Shown here piece after piece: positions 1 to 11,883 of a DNA stretch of 53,658 nt. The stretch spans positions 1 through 53,658 of the forward strand of contig JAETRI010000018.1 of the NCBI GenBank assembly GCA_021770245.1, in the 5' to 3' direction. A program made the translations under genes and the position numbers. The DNA comes from Lachnospiraceae bacterium (lineage in GTDB: Bacteria; Bacillota; Clostridia; Lachnospirales; Lachnospiraceae). The notes under the pieces are model-generated. The model did not search any database. It saw only the letters and a list, made by a program, of their open reading frames with translations, and was not told where the DNA came from. How positions within the stretch are numbered: the first letter of the stretch is position 1; each line of letters starts with the position of its first letter.

Positions 1-109
1 ATGCGAGAGAGATCATAAGACCCCTTGAAGAGGACGAGGTAGATAGGCTGGAGGTGGAAGTACAGTAATGTATGGAGCAGACCAGTACTAATCGGTCGAA
101 GGCTTATCC
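1..109 (+). rRNA. 23S ribosomal RNA, 3' end (partial)
   Basis: The first ~109 bases match the conserved 3' end of bacterial 23S rRNA: the AAGACCCCTTGAAG motif, then ACCAGTACTAATCGGTCGA and GGCTTATCC. The gene is cut by the left edge of the window. No 5S rRNA follows before the tRNA cluster, so this rRNA operon ends in 23S-tRNA, or its 5S gene lies elsewhere. The exact mature 3' end is estimated. Confidence 0.93.
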
Positions 110-166
110 TGAGAGAAAGTTGCAAGGCGGGAAGGAAAGAAGGAAGAAGTTTTGAGTCAATGTTCG

Positions 167-195
167 GTTTTGAGGGTATATTCCTCAAAGCTTTT
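167..195 (+). terminator. Hairpin with short T run after 23S
   Basis: GTTTTGAGG (167-175) pairs with CCTCAAAGC (183-191) and is followed by TTTT. It may be a weak terminator or a 23S processing stem. The tRNA cluster starts only 21 bases later without an obvious promoter, so read-through into the tRNAs is likely. Confidence 0.5.
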
Positions 196-215
196 CATGA
201 TTAGTGGGAAGCTAC

Positions 216-289
216 GGCCTAGTGGCTCAGTTGGTTAGAGCGCCGCCCTGTCACGGCGGAGGTCGTCGGTTCGAGTCCGATCTGGGTCG
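216..289 (+). tRNA. tRNA-Asp (GTC)
   Basis: Full cloverleaf. The acceptor strand GGCCTAG pairs with CTGGGTC, the anticodon loop CTGTCAC carries GTC, and the T arm contains GGTTCGAGTCC. The 3' CCA is not encoded. It is the first of six tRNA genes. Confidence 0.95.
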
Positions 290-326
290 TTGATTCCGAA
301 TTACTTTCGGAATTACAATGTGATAA

Positions 327-399
327 GGGATCTTAGCTCAGCTGGGAGAGCATCTGCCTTACAAGCAGAGGGTCATAGGTTCGAGCCCTATAGGTCCCA
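327..399 (+). tRNA. tRNA-Val (TAC)
   Basis: Cloverleaf with acceptor GGGATCT/AGGTCCC, anticodon stem TCTGC/GCAGA around loop CTTACAA (anticodon TAC) and T loop TTCGAGC. No encoded CCA. Confidence 0.95.
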
Positions 400-430
400 T
401 TTATTATTGTCGGATAGCTATCAGGCGTAT

Positions 431-512
431 GGATGGGTTCCCGAGTGGCCAAAGGGGACAGACTGTAAATCTGCTGCAAATTGCTTCGGTGGTTCGAATC
501 CACCCCCATCCA
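431..512 (+). tRNA. tRNA-Tyr (GTA)
   Basis: Class II tRNA with a long variable arm (GCTGCAAATTGCTTCGGT region). Acceptor GGATGGG/CCCATCC, anticodon loop CTGTAAA (GTA). No encoded CCA. Confidence 0.94.
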
Positions 513-570
513 TTTTTTACAAAAAAATATTGCATGTAGCGCAGTAAAGGTGTTACAATATATACGTTGA

Positions 571-644
571 CGCGGGGTGGAGCAGTCTGGAAGCTCGTCG
601 GGCTCATAACCCGAAGGTCACAGGTTCAAATCCTGTCCCCGCTA
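571..644 (+). tRNA. Initiator tRNA-fMet (CAT)
   Basis: Anticodon loop CTCATAA sits on a stem with three consecutive G-C pairs (GGG/CCC), a hallmark of initiator tRNA. The acceptor CGCGGGG/CCCCGCT leaves C1 unpaired against U72, the non-Watson-Crick first pair expected of an initiator. No encoded CCA. Confidence 0.94.
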
Positions 645-651
645 CTCAAAT

Positions 652-724
<73 letters not shown>

Positions 725-756
725 TTTTTAATGCCCGAAAATGATTGCTGCATCGG

Positions 757-829
757 GGAGCACTAGCTCAGTCGGTAGAGCACCTGACTTTTAATCAGGT
801 TGTCGGGGGTTCGAATCCCCCGTGCTTCA
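757..829 (+). tRNA. tRNA-Lys (TTT)
   Basis: Acceptor GGAGCAC/GTGCTTC with one G-U pair, anticodon stem CTGA/TCAG around CTTTTAA (TTT), T arm GGGGGTTCGAATCCCC. No encoded CCA. Last gene of the cluster. Confidence 0.95.
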
Positions 830-854
830 TTATCACATGCAAAAACGGAGAAAG

Positions 855-897
855 GTTGTATCGAATTCGATAGGAATTCGGATACAGCTTTTTTTTA
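855..897 (+). terminator. Rho-independent terminator of rRNA/tRNA operon
   Basis: GTTGTATC-GAATTC pairs with GAATTC-GGATACAGC with one bulged base. The stem is followed directly by eight T residues. It closes the rRNA-tRNA unit before the next gene at 1008. Confidence 0.88.
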
Positions 898-1007
898 TTT
901 CGCTATTTTTCTTTTCCTCGATAAGTGTTAAAATAGAAAAGATGAAGCGAGGCCGAAAAGGAAAAAGGATTTTCGGACTTTCGCGAAAACGATAGGGAAT
1001 TTGGCAT

Positions 1008-2444
1008 ATGGATACTTATATGGCGGATGATGTACAAGACGGAAAAGAAAAGGAAAAGGCAGGATTTCCGTACCGGAAGGTATTGACTGCAGCGGGAATC
1101 ACGGTGGGGGCGACGGCCCTGATATACCTGGCAGGAGCTTTTTTCTTTGCAGGGCACTATTATTGGAGGACGGAGATTGACGGGAAGGATTACAGCTTCC
1201 GCTCCAGGGAGCAGGCGCGGGAGGAAATTCTTAACCCGTCCGTTACATATGAACTTCAGATCAAGGGAAGGGAAGAAATGGAGGATGTCATCACACCTTC
1301 CGAGCTGGGGATGATATACGTGTTTGACGATACTCTGGATCGGATGAATGCACGGATGAGCGGTATGAAATGGCCCATGATGCTGTTCGGACCGAGTGGG
1401 GGCGAGCTCCCCAGAACGGTAATCTATGATGAAAAGATGCTGGAGGAAAGGCTGCGTTCGTCGCCTTTTTTCCAGGAGACATATGTTCGTCTGCCGGAGG
1501 ATGCCCTAATCAGTCCTTATGTGAGCGGAGACGGATATTCTATTAAAGAAGATTACCCGGGCACGGTTCTGGACTTTGATTTGGTAAAAAAGGATGTGGA
1601 GAGCGCGTTAGATAAGCTCCAGGATACCCTGGATCTGACGGAAGGGACGTATTACAGCAATGCGAGTGTGAGAAGTGATAATCGGGCCTTAAACCGGGCG
1701 CTGGAGACGGCAAACCGTTATGTAAACGCCAGGATCACCTATCGTTGGAACGGAGAAACGGAGGTAGTGGACGGAGATCTGATCAGTAAGTGGGTGCGGA
1801 TCGAGGGTACGAAGGTGACCCTGGATGAAGAGGCCGTGAGGGAATACGTGAAAAAAATGGCCGGGAAACACGATACCTACGGCAGAGACCGAAATTTCAC
1901 GACCACCTCCGGGGAAACGATCCTGTTAAAAAGCGGAGGGTATGGCTGGTGGACGGATCGGGCCGGAGAGACGGAGGCATTGATCGCGTCCATTAAAAAG
2001 GGGGAGGAAGTTGAAAGGGAACCTCTTTATTTCCTGAAAGGCTATGCGGAAGGCGGGCCGGGGGAGGATATCGGCTCCTCCTATGTGGAAGCGGACATGG
2101 GAAAACAGCATCTGTATCTGTATGTGGACGGAAAACTGGTTTTGGAAAGCGATTTCGTATCCGGAAACATTGCCAGAGGAAGAGGAACGCCCGCAGGAGT
2201 GTTTGGGTTGACCTATAAGACAAGGGATACAACGCTGCGGGGGGCCGGATATGCCTCTCACGTGGATTATTGGATGCCCTTTAACGGAAATATCGGCATG
2301 CACGATGCTTCCTGGAGAAGGCAGTTTGGGGGCAGTATTTATCTTACGAACGGTTCCCACGGGTGTATTAATCTGCCGGTCGGTATAGCGAAGGAGATTT
2401 ACGGATATATGGAAAAGGGATTTCCGGTGATCTGTTATTATTAA
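1008..2444 (+). CDS. L,D-transpeptidase (YkuD) with peptidoglycan-binding domain
   Basis: A 478-residue membrane-anchored cell-wall enzyme expected to make 3-3 cross-links in peptidoglycan. A charged N-terminus is followed by one membrane segment (about residues 25-50). The middle (about 60-330) resembles the peptidoglycan-binding PG_binding_4 type, including a GYGWWTD motif, and the C-terminal YkuD domain starts near 355. The catalytic motif HGCINLP carries the nucleophile Cys at about 453, with upstream His in GMHDASW. Start ATG 1008 has AGGGA nine bases upstream; ATG 1020 is an alternative. It precedes an HD-domain gene by 16 bases and may be co-transcribed with it. Length is normal for this two-domain clostridial type. 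Confidence 0.9.
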   Translation: MDTYMADDVQDGKEKEKAGFPYRKVLTAAGITVGATALIYLAGAFFFAGHYYWRTEIDGKDYSFRSREQAREEILNPSVTYELQIKGREEMEDVITPSELGMIYVFDDTLDRMNARMSGMKWPMMLFGPSGGELPRTVIYDEKMLEERLRSSPFFQETYVRLPEDALISPYVSGDGYSIKEDYPGTVLDFDLVKKDVESALDKLQDTLDLTEGTYYSNASVRSDNRALNRALETANRYVNARITYRWNGETEVVDGDLISKWVRIEGTKVTLDEEAVREYVKKMAGKHDTYGRDRNFTTTSGETILLKSGGYGWWTDRAGETEALIASIKKGEEVEREPLYFLKGYAEGGPGEDIGSSYVEADMGKQHLYLYVDGKLVLESDFVSGNIARGRGTPAGVFGLTYKTRDTTLRGAGYASHVDYWMPFNGNIGMHDASWRRQFGGSIYLTNGSHGCINLPVGIAKEIYGYMEKGFPVICYY

Positions 2445-2460
2445 TCGGGAAAGGAAAAAA

Positions 2461-3012
2461 ATGTCCGTGTTGAACGAAAAGGTCGCAAAAAAACAGGAAC
2501 ACAGAAGACAAATCCTCCTCAGGATCCACAGGTACGGAAAGGATATTCTGAAATCCTCCAATTTTCAGGGGACCCGTACGGATATCCAGCATGGCACGGT
2601 TTCGGTTCACAGCCATTGCGTCAGTGTGGCAGGATGCAGCCTGGAAATTATGGAAAAGCTGGAGAAGCTGGGAATCAGGAGCGACGAGCGGGCGCTGGTG
2701 CGCGGCGCGCTTCTGCATGATTATTTTCTGTATGACTGGCACAGGCATACGGAATTCAAGGGAATCCGCAACCTGCACGGCTTTCGTCATCCGCAGATTG
2801 CCCTGGAAAATGCGAAACGGGAATACAGGCTTTCCCGGAAGGAGGAGGAGATCATAAAAAAACATATGTGGCCGCTCACTGCCGTTCCGCCGCAGTGCCG
2901 GGAGGCCTGGATCGTTACTGCGGCGGATAAATACTGTTCTCTGCTGGAAACCCTGCGTTTGAGAAACGGAAGCAGAAGGAGCGTTTTACTCAGGAGGGCG
3001 GATAACGGGTGA
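2461..3012 (+). CDS. HD-domain phosphohydrolase-like protein
   Basis: A 183-residue cytoplasmic protein with HD-superfamily metal-binding motifs: HSHC near residue 51, the LLHDYFLYD motif near residue 84, and downstream HGFRH and KKHMWPL histidines. The family hydrolyses phosphate esters or nucleotides; the substrate here cannot be read from sequence. ATG 2461 is preceded by AAAGGAA. The stop codon overlaps the GTG start of the next gene (GTGA), which indicates translational coupling to the decarboxylase-like gene. The C-terminus (from about 165) is basic and low in conservation cues. Confidence 0.82.
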   Translation: MSVLNEKVAKKQEHRRQILLRIHRYGKDILKSSNFQGTRTDIQHGTVSVHSHCVSVAGCSLEIMEKLEKLGIRSDERALVRGALLHDYFLYDWHRHTEFKGIRNLHGFRHPQIALENAKREYRLSRKEEEIIKKHMWPLTAVPPQCREAWIVTAADKYCSLLETLRLRNGSRRSVLLRRADNG

Positions 3013-4490
3013 GAAATCTGCTGGAGCGGCTGGAGGAATATTCCCTTTCCGACTATTATCCCTTTCATATGCCCGGGCATAAGCGAAATATGCCGCGGGA
3101 GATCGGCGTCCTAGAACGGGCTGCCTCCATGGATCTTACGGAAATAGAGGGATTTGACAATCTCCACCGTCCGGAGGGGATTTTGAGGGAGGCGAGGGAG
3201 AGAGCAGCGTCCGTATTCGGCGCGCAGGAAACCTTTTTCCTGGTAAACGGTTCCACGGCAGGCGTTCTGACAGCCCTTTCGGCGGCGGCAAGGCAGGGAA
3301 GCCGGGTGTTGGTAGCCAGGAATTGTCATTATAGCGTATACCATGCCATGTATCTGCGCCGGATGGAACCGGTGTATCTCTATCCGGGTGTGGTAAAAGG
3401 CTGGGGGATTGCAGACGCCATTCTGCCGCAGCAGGTGGAAGAAGCGCTCATGCATTATCCCGACACGGCGGCGGTGATCCTCACCTCTCCCACCTATGAC
3501 GGAGTGCTTTCGGATGTGGAAGCCGTCGCGGAGGCCGCGCATCAACGGGGCATCCCCCTGATTGTGGACGCGGCCCACGGCGCCCATCTGGGATTTGCCC
3601 GGGGGTGGCCGGAGAGCCCTGTCCGTCTGGGCGCAGACCTGGTAATACAGAGCCTGCATAAGACTCTTCCCGCTTTGACGCAGACCGCCCTTTTACATGT
3701 GAGCGGAGAGCGGGTGGACCGGGAAAGGCTCAGAAGGTTTGAGGAGATCTATCAGACCAGCAGCCCGTCCTATCTTTTGATGGGGAGTATAGATGCCTGT
3801 GTGCAGCTGATGCAGACAAAGGGAAGGCAGATCATGGAGGACTTTTCTCTCCGGCTGGATGAATTTCATGCCGGACTGTCCGGGCTCGAACGGATCGTTC
3901 TGTCCGGAAGGGAAATCCTGCGGCAGGGACGTATGAAAGATTTTGACCGGGGAAAACTTTTGATAGCGGAACGAAGCGGAAGGCTTCGTGGCGGTTTCCT
4001 CTATCAAGAGCTATTGGAGCGCTACCATTTACAGATGGAAATGGCCGGAGACAGCTATGTGACGGCCATCCTGACGCCCTGGGACAGGGAAGAGGGCCTG
4101 ATGCGTTTAAACGAGGCGTTGTGGGATCTGGACCGTCGTATTGCAAAGGGAAAGCTTCCTAAGACCGCCTGGACCGTCCGAAAAGGCGATTCACAGCCCT
4201 ATCCGGCCTTGGAACGGTCGATTCCTCTGTATGAGGCTCTGGAGGAGCCAGAGACGCTTTGCCCGCTTCGGGAGGCGGCAGGACGAAGCGCGGGAGGTTA
4301 CGTAAACCTGTACCCGCCGGGAATCCCCCTCGCGGTACCCGGGGAGATCCTGACGGAAGAGATGATAAAACGGCTGGTGGAATATGTCAGACAGGGTCTG
4401 AACGTACAGGGCCTGGTAAGGACAAGGGAAGGAAGACTTCTGATTCCGGTGCTTGCGCCGCAGGGAGGATTCCTCCGGAAACAGGAATGA
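3009..4490 (+). CDS. Orn/Lys/Arg decarboxylase family PLP enzyme
   Basis: A 493-residue fold-type I PLP enzyme of the biosynthetic arginine/lysine/ornithine decarboxylase group (YaaO/SpeA-like). Visible signatures are PFHMPGHKR near the N-terminus, NGSTAG (about 80-85) for phosphate binding, VDAAHGAH (about 186-193), and SLHKTLPALTQT with the Schiff-base Lys at about 218. The C-terminal wing domain (about 380-490) contains PPGIP. Start GTG 3009 overlaps the preceding stop. In Bacillus the equivalent gene (yaaO) sits upstream of the tmk-holB block; here pyk and glpK lie between. Whether it acts on arginine or lysine is not decidable from sequence alone. Confidence 0.88.
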   Translation: MRNLLERLEEYSLSDYYPFHMPGHKRNMPREIGVLERAASMDLTEIEGFDNLHRPEGILREARERAASVFGAQETFFLVNGSTAGVLTALSAAARQGSRVLVARNCHYSVYHAMYLRRMEPVYLYPGVVKGWGIADAILPQQVEEALMHYPDTAAVILTSPTYDGVLSDVEAVAEAAHQRGIPLIVDAAHGAHLGFARGWPESPVRLGADLVIQSLHKTLPALTQTALLHVSGERVDRERLRRFEEIYQTSSPSYLLMGSIDACVQLMQTKGRQIMEDFSLRLDEFHAGLSGLERIVLSGREILRQGRMKDFDRGKLLIAERSGRLRGGFLYQELLERYHLQMEMAGDSYVTAILTPWDREEGLMRLNEALWDLDRRIAKGKLPKTAWTVRKGDSQPYPALERSIPLYEALEEPETLCPLREAAGRSAGGYVNLYPPGIPLAVPGEILTEEMIKRLVEYVRQGLNVQGLVRTREGRLLIPVLAPQGGFLRKQE

Positions 4491-4498
4491 GAGGGAAT

Positions 4499-7472
<2,974 letters not shown>

Positions 7473-7587
7473 CGTTTTCCCGCGCACGGACGGGCGGCAC
7501 CTTATGGAAGCAGTCCCGCGGGCGAAGCCTGCGGGATGCAGGGGTATCAGATTGAAAATTCATATTTTTGATCTCTTTGATTTGATT

Positions 7588-7603
7588 GCCCGCTAAAGCG
7601 GGC
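7588..7603 (+). repeat. Family 1 hairpin in front of guanylate-kinase-like gene
   Basis: GCCCGC-TAAA-GCGGGC followed by AGACGGG and, eight bases after the hairpin's GACGGG, the start ATG 7617. This is the same hairpin-then-AGA pattern as at 25561, 40460, 44245 and 50744. Confidence 0.8.
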
Positions 7604-7616
7604 AGACGGGTATAAC

Positions 7617-8237
7617 ATGGGATTGATCTTTTATATTATGGGAAAAAGCTCTTCGGGAAAGGATACCCTCTATCGGGAACTGCTGGCCGGCGGAAAGTCG
7701 GGCCTGCGTACGCTGATCCCCTATACCACCCGCCCGATGAGGGCGGGAGAGGTAAACGGGAGGGAGTATTTTTTTACGGATGAAGAGGAACTCGCCCGTC
7801 TGAAAGCGGAGGGCCGGGTGATAGAAGAGCGGGTCTATCAGACATGGTATGGTCCCTGGCACTATTTTACCGTGGACGACGGAAGGATAGACTGGGACCG
7901 GGAGGACTGCCTGCTGACGGGAACCCTGGAATCCTTTCGCCGGGTGAGGGATTATTTCGGAAGGGACCGCGTGGTGCCGCTTTATATCGAACTGGACGAC
8001 GGAGAACGCCTGCAGCGCGCCCTGAACCGGGAACGCGCGCAGAAGGAGCCCAAATACGAGGAAATGTGCAGAAGGTTCCTGGCGGACGCGGAGGATTTCC
8101 GGGAGGAAAAAATCCGGGAAGCGGGTATTATGAGGCGCTTTCAAAACGATGACCTGGAGGAATGCTTAGAGCGGCTCAGAAGGTATATGGACGAAGAAAA
8201 GGAGAAGGGGGCGTGCAGCTATGGCAGGATTCGATGA
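7617..8237 (+). CDS. Guanylate kinase-like nucleoside monophosphate kinase
   Basis: A 206-residue P-loop kinase. The Walker A motif GKSSSGKDT is at about 9-17, followed by YTTRPMRAGEVNGREYFF, the guanylate-kinase signature for nucleotide binding. The segment corresponding to the GMP-binding loop (QTWYGPWHYF) differs from canonical Gmk, so substrate assignment is open. The gene occupies the place that thymidylate kinase holds in the Bacillus tmk-yaaQ-yaaR-holB block. It overlaps the holB start by 17 bases, so coupled expression is expected. It could be a paralogue of the housekeeping gmk with another role. Confidence 0.78.
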   Translation: MGLIFYIMGKSSSGKDTLYRELLAGGKSGLRTLIPYTTRPMRAGEVNGREYFFTDEEELARLKAEGRVIEERVYQTWYGPWHYFTVDDGRIDWDREDCLLTGTLESFRRVRDYFGRDRVVPLYIELDDGERLQRALNRERAQKEPKYEEMCRRFLADAEDFREEKIREAGIMRRFQNDDLEECLERLRRYMDEEKEKGACSYGRIR

Positions 8238-9210
8238 GATATACGGACAGGATGCGATCAAGGAATATCTGAGGAATGTGCTGCAGACAGGGAAGCTGCC
8301 CCATGCGTACATTATCAACGGGGAGAAGGATTCGGGCAAGGAGTTCATCGCCCGCCTCTTTGCCCGTACCCTGCAGTGTGAGAAACAGGGTATGGAGCCC
8401 TGCGGGGAATGTCATTCCTGCAGACAGGCGCTTTCCGGCAATCATCCGGACATTATCCGGGTGACCCATGAAAAGCCGGGGAGCATCGGCGTGGAGGATA
8501 TCAGGCGGCAGGTGAACAACGATATGGCGATTAAGCCCTATGCATCCCCCCACAAGATTTACATCATTAACGAGGGCGAGAAAATGACGCCGCAGGCGCA
8601 GAATGCCCTTTTAAAGACGCTGGAAGAACCGCCGGCCTACGGGATGATCCTGATCCTTACCACGGGCGTGGAGGCCCTGCTTCCCACCATCGTGAGCCGG
8701 TGCGTGGTGCTGGACATGAAACCGGTGCGAGACGACGTCGTCCGGAAATATCTGATGGAAGAACTCAAAACGCCGGACTACAGGGCAAACGTATGCGTGG
8801 CGTTTGCCAGGGGGAATATCGGACGGGCCAAGCTTTTGGCTTCCAGCGAAGATTTCGATAAGGTGAAAGAAGAAGCGGTAACGCTTTTAAAATATATCCA
8901 TGACATGGAAATAGCGGAAATCGTGGCGGCAATCAAGCATATCGGGGAATATAAACTGGACGTGACGGATTATCTGGATTTGATTTCCATCTGGTACCGA
9001 GACGTGCTGCTTTTTAAAGCCACAAATGATGCGAACCACTTGATTTTTAAAGAGGAAATAAAGTATATTAGAAAAGAAGCTGACAGGACAAGCTATGAAG
9101 GGATCGAATCGGTCTTAGACGCGCTGGAGAAGGCCAGGCTCAGGCTTGCATCCAACGTGAATTTTGACTTAACCATGCAGCTTCTGTGTCTGACAATCCG
9201 GGAAAACTAG
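8221..9210 (+). CDS. holB: DNA polymerase III subunit delta'
   Basis: A 329-residue clamp-loader subunit. The N-terminal AAA+ fold begins MAGFDEIYGQD, with PHAYIINGEKDSGKE as the P-loop region (about 27-41). A Cys-rich zinc module follows (CGECHSCRQ, about 61-69), then the SRC sensor motif (IVSRCVVLD) and the box with QNALLKTLEEPP. Its C-terminal domain is helical, as in HolB. It is cotranscribed with ricT 11 bases downstream, a conserved Firmicute order. Confidence 0.93.
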   Translation: MAGFDEIYGQDAIKEYLRNVLQTGKLPHAYIINGEKDSGKEFIARLFARTLQCEKQGMEPCGECHSCRQALSGNHPDIIRVTHEKPGSIGVEDIRRQVNNDMAIKPYASPHKIYIINEGEKMTPQAQNALLKTLEEPPAYGMILILTTGVEALLPTIVSRCVVLDMKPVRDDVVRKYLMEELKTPDYRANVCVAFARGNIGRAKLLASSEDFDKVKEEAVTLLKYIHDMEIAEIVAAIKHIGEYKLDVTDYLDLISIWYRDVLLFKATNDANHLIFKEEIKYIRKEADRTSYEGIESVLDALEKARLRLASNVNFDLTMQLLCLTIREN

Positions 9211-9221
9211 GAGGATGATAG

Positions 9222-10127
9222 ATGGTAAGAATAGTAGGAGTAAGATTCCGGACCGCGGGGAAAATATATTATTTTGACCCGGTCCGGTTCGAGATAAAGG
9301 GGGAAGATCATGTCATTGTGGAAACCGCCCGGGGGGTGGAGTACGGAACCGTGGTGGGCGGAATCCGGGAAGTGGACGAAAGTAAGGTGGTGCAGCCTTT
9401 AAAACCCATTCTGCGGATTGCCAACGAACGGGACGACGAGCAGGAAGCCGCCAATAAGCTGAAGGAAAAAGACGCCTTCCGTATCTGCCAGGAGAAGATC
9501 GCCAAACACAATCTGGAGATGAAGCTTATTGATGCGGAGTACACCTTCGATAATAACAAGGTTTTGTTTTACTTCACCGCGGACGGCCGGATCGACTTCC
9601 GGGAACTGGTGAAGGATCTGGCCGGCGTGTTCAAAACCAGGATCGAACTGCGGCAGATCGGGGTCCGGGACGAGACCAAGATTCTGGGAGGGATCGGGAT
9701 CTGCGGGCGCCAATTATGCTGCCACGGCCACCTGTCCGAATTCGTTCCCGTTTCGATTAAAATGGCAAAGGAACAGAACCTGTCGCTCAATCCCACCAAG
9801 ATTTCCGGCGTCTGCGGGCGCCTGATGTGCTGTCTGAAGCATGAGGAAGAAACCTATGAAGAACTCAACCGCCGTCTGCCGGGCATCGGGGACTATGTCA
9901 CCACGGACGACGGGCTGAAGGGGGAAGTATCCAGCGTGAACGTGCTGCGGCAGCTCGTGAAGGTAATCGTAAATGTGGACGACGAAAAGGAAATCCGGGA
10001 ATATCGCCTGGAGCAGCTGCGTTTTCGCAGAAAGCACGGAAAAAACAAGAAAAACGATGTGAGCGAGAAGGAACTTAAGGAACTGGAAAAGCTGGAGAAG
10101 CAGGATGCAAAATCCAAACTGGAATGA
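9222..10127 (+). CDS. ricT: PSP1-domain protein RicT (YaaT)
   Basis: A 301-residue member of the RicT/YaaT family, which in Bacillus forms the RicA-RicF-RicT complex that stimulates RNase Y mRNA processing and binds Fe-S clusters. Conserved cysteines are visible in GICGRQLCCHG (about 165-175) and CGRLMCC (about 199-205). A lysine/glutamate-rich tail forms the C-terminus. It has the ribosome site GGAGGATGATAG before ATG 9222. The end overlaps the next gene by 23 bases. Its place between holB and a YabB-type methyltransferase is the conserved context. Confidence 0.92.
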   Translation: MVRIVGVRFRTAGKIYYFDPVRFEIKGEDHVIVETARGVEYGTVVGGIREVDESKVVQPLKPILRIANERDDEQEAANKLKEKDAFRICQEKIAKHNLEMKLIDAEYTFDNNKVLFYFTADGRIDFRELVKDLAGVFKTRIELRQIGVRDETKILGGIGICGRQLCCHGHLSEFVPVSIKMAKEQNLSLNPTKISGVCGRLMCCLKHEEETYEELNRRLPGIGDYVTTDDGLKGEVSSVNVLRQLVKVIVNVDDEKEIREYRLEQLRFRRKHGKNKKNDVSEKELKELEKLEKQDAKSKLE

Positions 10128-10860
10128 GGCGGAATTAAAGGAAGGGGAACGGCTGGACGAACTGCAGAGGAACGGTTACGGGATTATTCAGGATCCCGGG
10201 CGGTTCTGCTTCGGTATGGATGCGGTGCTTCTGTCGGGTTTCGTGCGTATAAAGCCCGGGGAACGGGTGATGGATCTGGGGACGGGGACGGGAATCCTTC
10301 CCCTTCTGTTGGAAGCTAAAAGCGGGGCCTCCCATCTTACCGGCCTGGAAATCCAGCCGGAGAGCGCGGATATGGCTGCAAGAAGCGTGCGGCTGAACGG
10401 GCTGGAAGATAAGATCCGTATCGTGGAAGGGGATATCAGAGAAGCGGCAGACTTGTTTCCGGCCGCTTCTTTTGACGTAGTAACCTGTAATCCCCCCTAT
10501 ATGATAGGGGGCCATGGCCTGAAAAATCCGGACGCTCCCAAGGCGGTCGCCCGCCATGAGGTAAAATGTACCTTTCAAGACGTGGTACGCGCCGCATCCT
10601 GGCTGCTTCCGCCCGGCGGCGGCTTCTTTCTGGTGCATCGTCCCTTCCGCCTGGCGGAGATTATGGTGACGCTCTGCGGTGCCGCATTGGAGCCCAAACG
10701 GCTGAAGATGGTGCATGCTTATGCGGACAGGGAGCCGAGTATGGTGCTCCTGGAGGCCAGGAAAGGCGGCAGGAGCAGGCTGACGGTGGAAAAGCCGCTG
10801 ATTATTTACCGCGCCCCTTCCGTCTATACGGAGGAAATTTGCGATATTTATGGCTATTGA
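10105..10860 (+). CDS. tRNA1(Val) adenine-N6-methyltransferase-like (TrmN6/YabB)
   Basis: A 251-residue class I SAM-dependent methyltransferase. Motif I is VMDLGTGTGILPLLL, the acidic end of strand 2 lies in LEIQPES, and the catalytic NPPY motif for base amino-group methylation is present (TCNPPYM). This composition matches the TrmN6/YfiC/YabB family acting on A37 of tRNA-Val in enterobacteria; the target in Firmicutes is inferred. It starts inside the end of ricT and lies upstream of rsmI, as yabB precedes yabC in Bacillus. Confidence 0.87.
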   Translation: MQNPNWNEAELKEGERLDELQRNGYGIIQDPGRFCFGMDAVLLSGFVRIKPGERVMDLGTGTGILPLLLEAKSGASHLTGLEIQPESADMAARSVRLNGLEDKIRIVEGDIREAADLFPAASFDVVTCNPPYMIGGHGLKNPDAPKAVARHEVKCTFQDVVRAASWLLPPGGGFFLVHRPFRLAEIMVTLCGAALEPKRLKMVHAYADREPSMVLLEARKGGRSRLTVEKPLIIYRAPSVYTEEICDIYGY

Positions 10861-10949
10861 TCAGGTTCCTATTGATAATTCTCCATACATCAGTTATTAT
10901 CGTAGAGGGGTAAGCCCGAAGATAGTTTGCGAAAGGCGTGGTTATTAAC

Positions 10950-11807
10950 ATGGCGGGAACGCTCTATTTATGTGCAACGCCCATCGGGAATCTCAAGGAT
11001 ATGACGCCCCGGGCGGAAGAGACGCTGCGCGGAGTGGATCTGATCGCGGCGGAGGATACGCGCAACAGCCTGAAGCTGCTGAATTATTTTCAGATACACA
11101 CACCCATGACCAGTTATCATGAATATAATAAGGTGGAGAAAGCGCATGAGCTGGTCGGAAGGCTTCTGGCCGGAGAGGATATCGCCCTGATCACGGATGC
11201 GGGAACGCCGGCCATTTCCGATCCCGGCGAGGTCTTGGTCCGTATGTGTATGGAGGCCGGTGTCCCTGTCACGTCCCTTCCGGGCCCTTCGGCCTGCATT
11301 ACGGCCCTTACGCTGTCCGGCCTGTCCACCCGCCGGTTTTGCTTTGAAGGATTTCTTCCCTTTGAGGACAAAAAGGAGCTGGAGGCGGTCATGGAGGATC
11401 TGCGGGAGGAATCCCGGACGATTATTCTGTATGAAGCGCCCCACCGCCTGAAGAAAACGCTGTTGTGGCTGTATGAAGCGCTGGGGGACCGGAAAGTTAC
11501 GCTATGCCGGGAACTGACCAAAAAGTTCGAAACGGTTACGGCAACCACGCTGAACGATGCGCTGTCCTGGTATGAGGATAGGGCGCCGCGGGGAGAATAT
11601 GTACTGGTGCTGGAGGGCAGAAGCCATCGGGAGAAGGCACGTGAAAGGGAAGCGGCCTGGCAGAACATGTCCTTGAAGGAACATATGGGGTTCTACGAAG
11701 GGCAGGGCAGAGATCGGAAAGAGGCCATGCGTCTGGTGGCAAAGGACCGCGGGATCAGTAAGCGGGACGTGTATCAGGGCCTGCTCGAATTGTCAGAAAG
11801 AGATTGA
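10950..11807 (+). CDS. rsmI: 16S rRNA (cytidine-1402-2'-O)-methyltransferase
   Basis: A 285-residue tetrapyrrole-methylase-fold enzyme that 2'-O-methylates C1402 of 16S rRNA. Signatures are LYLCATPIGNLKDMTPRA at the N-terminus, AAEDTRNSLKLLN, TDAGTPAISDPG and SLPGPSA. ATG 10950 gives the typical N-terminus with GAAAGG 13 bases upstream; a GTG at 10938 is in frame but too close to that site. Its stop codon overlaps the -35 box of the acpP promoter. Confidence 0.94.
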   Translation: MAGTLYLCATPIGNLKDMTPRAEETLRGVDLIAAEDTRNSLKLLNYFQIHTPMTSYHEYNKVEKAHELVGRLLAGEDIALITDAGTPAISDPGEVLVRMCMEAGVPVTSLPGPSACITALTLSGLSTRRFCFEGFLPFEDKKELEAVMEDLREESRTIILYEAPHRLKKTLLWLYEALGDRKVTLCRELTKKFETVTATTLNDALSWYEDRAPRGEYVLVLEGRSHREKAREREAAWQNMSLKEHMGFYEGQGRDRKEAMRLVAKDRGISKRDVYQGLLELSERD

Positions 11808-11832
11808 CAAATAAAGACGCAGGGCATATGCT
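11804..11832 (+). promoter_or_regulatory. Promoter of acpP
   Basis: TTGACA (11804-11809), a 17-base spacer, then TATGCT (11827-11832). This is a near-consensus housekeeping promoter. It begins inside the last codons of rsmI and gives acpP its own strong transcription. Confidence 0.8.
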
Positions 11833-11883
11833 TTGTCTATCAAACAAAATCGAAACAAAAATAAAACAAAAGGAGACGGCAAG

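Noticed and set aside
110-215. A 5S rRNA gene between 23S and tRNA-Asp
   Set aside because: The gap is too short and lacks the CCGAACAC and GGTGG landmarks of 5S.
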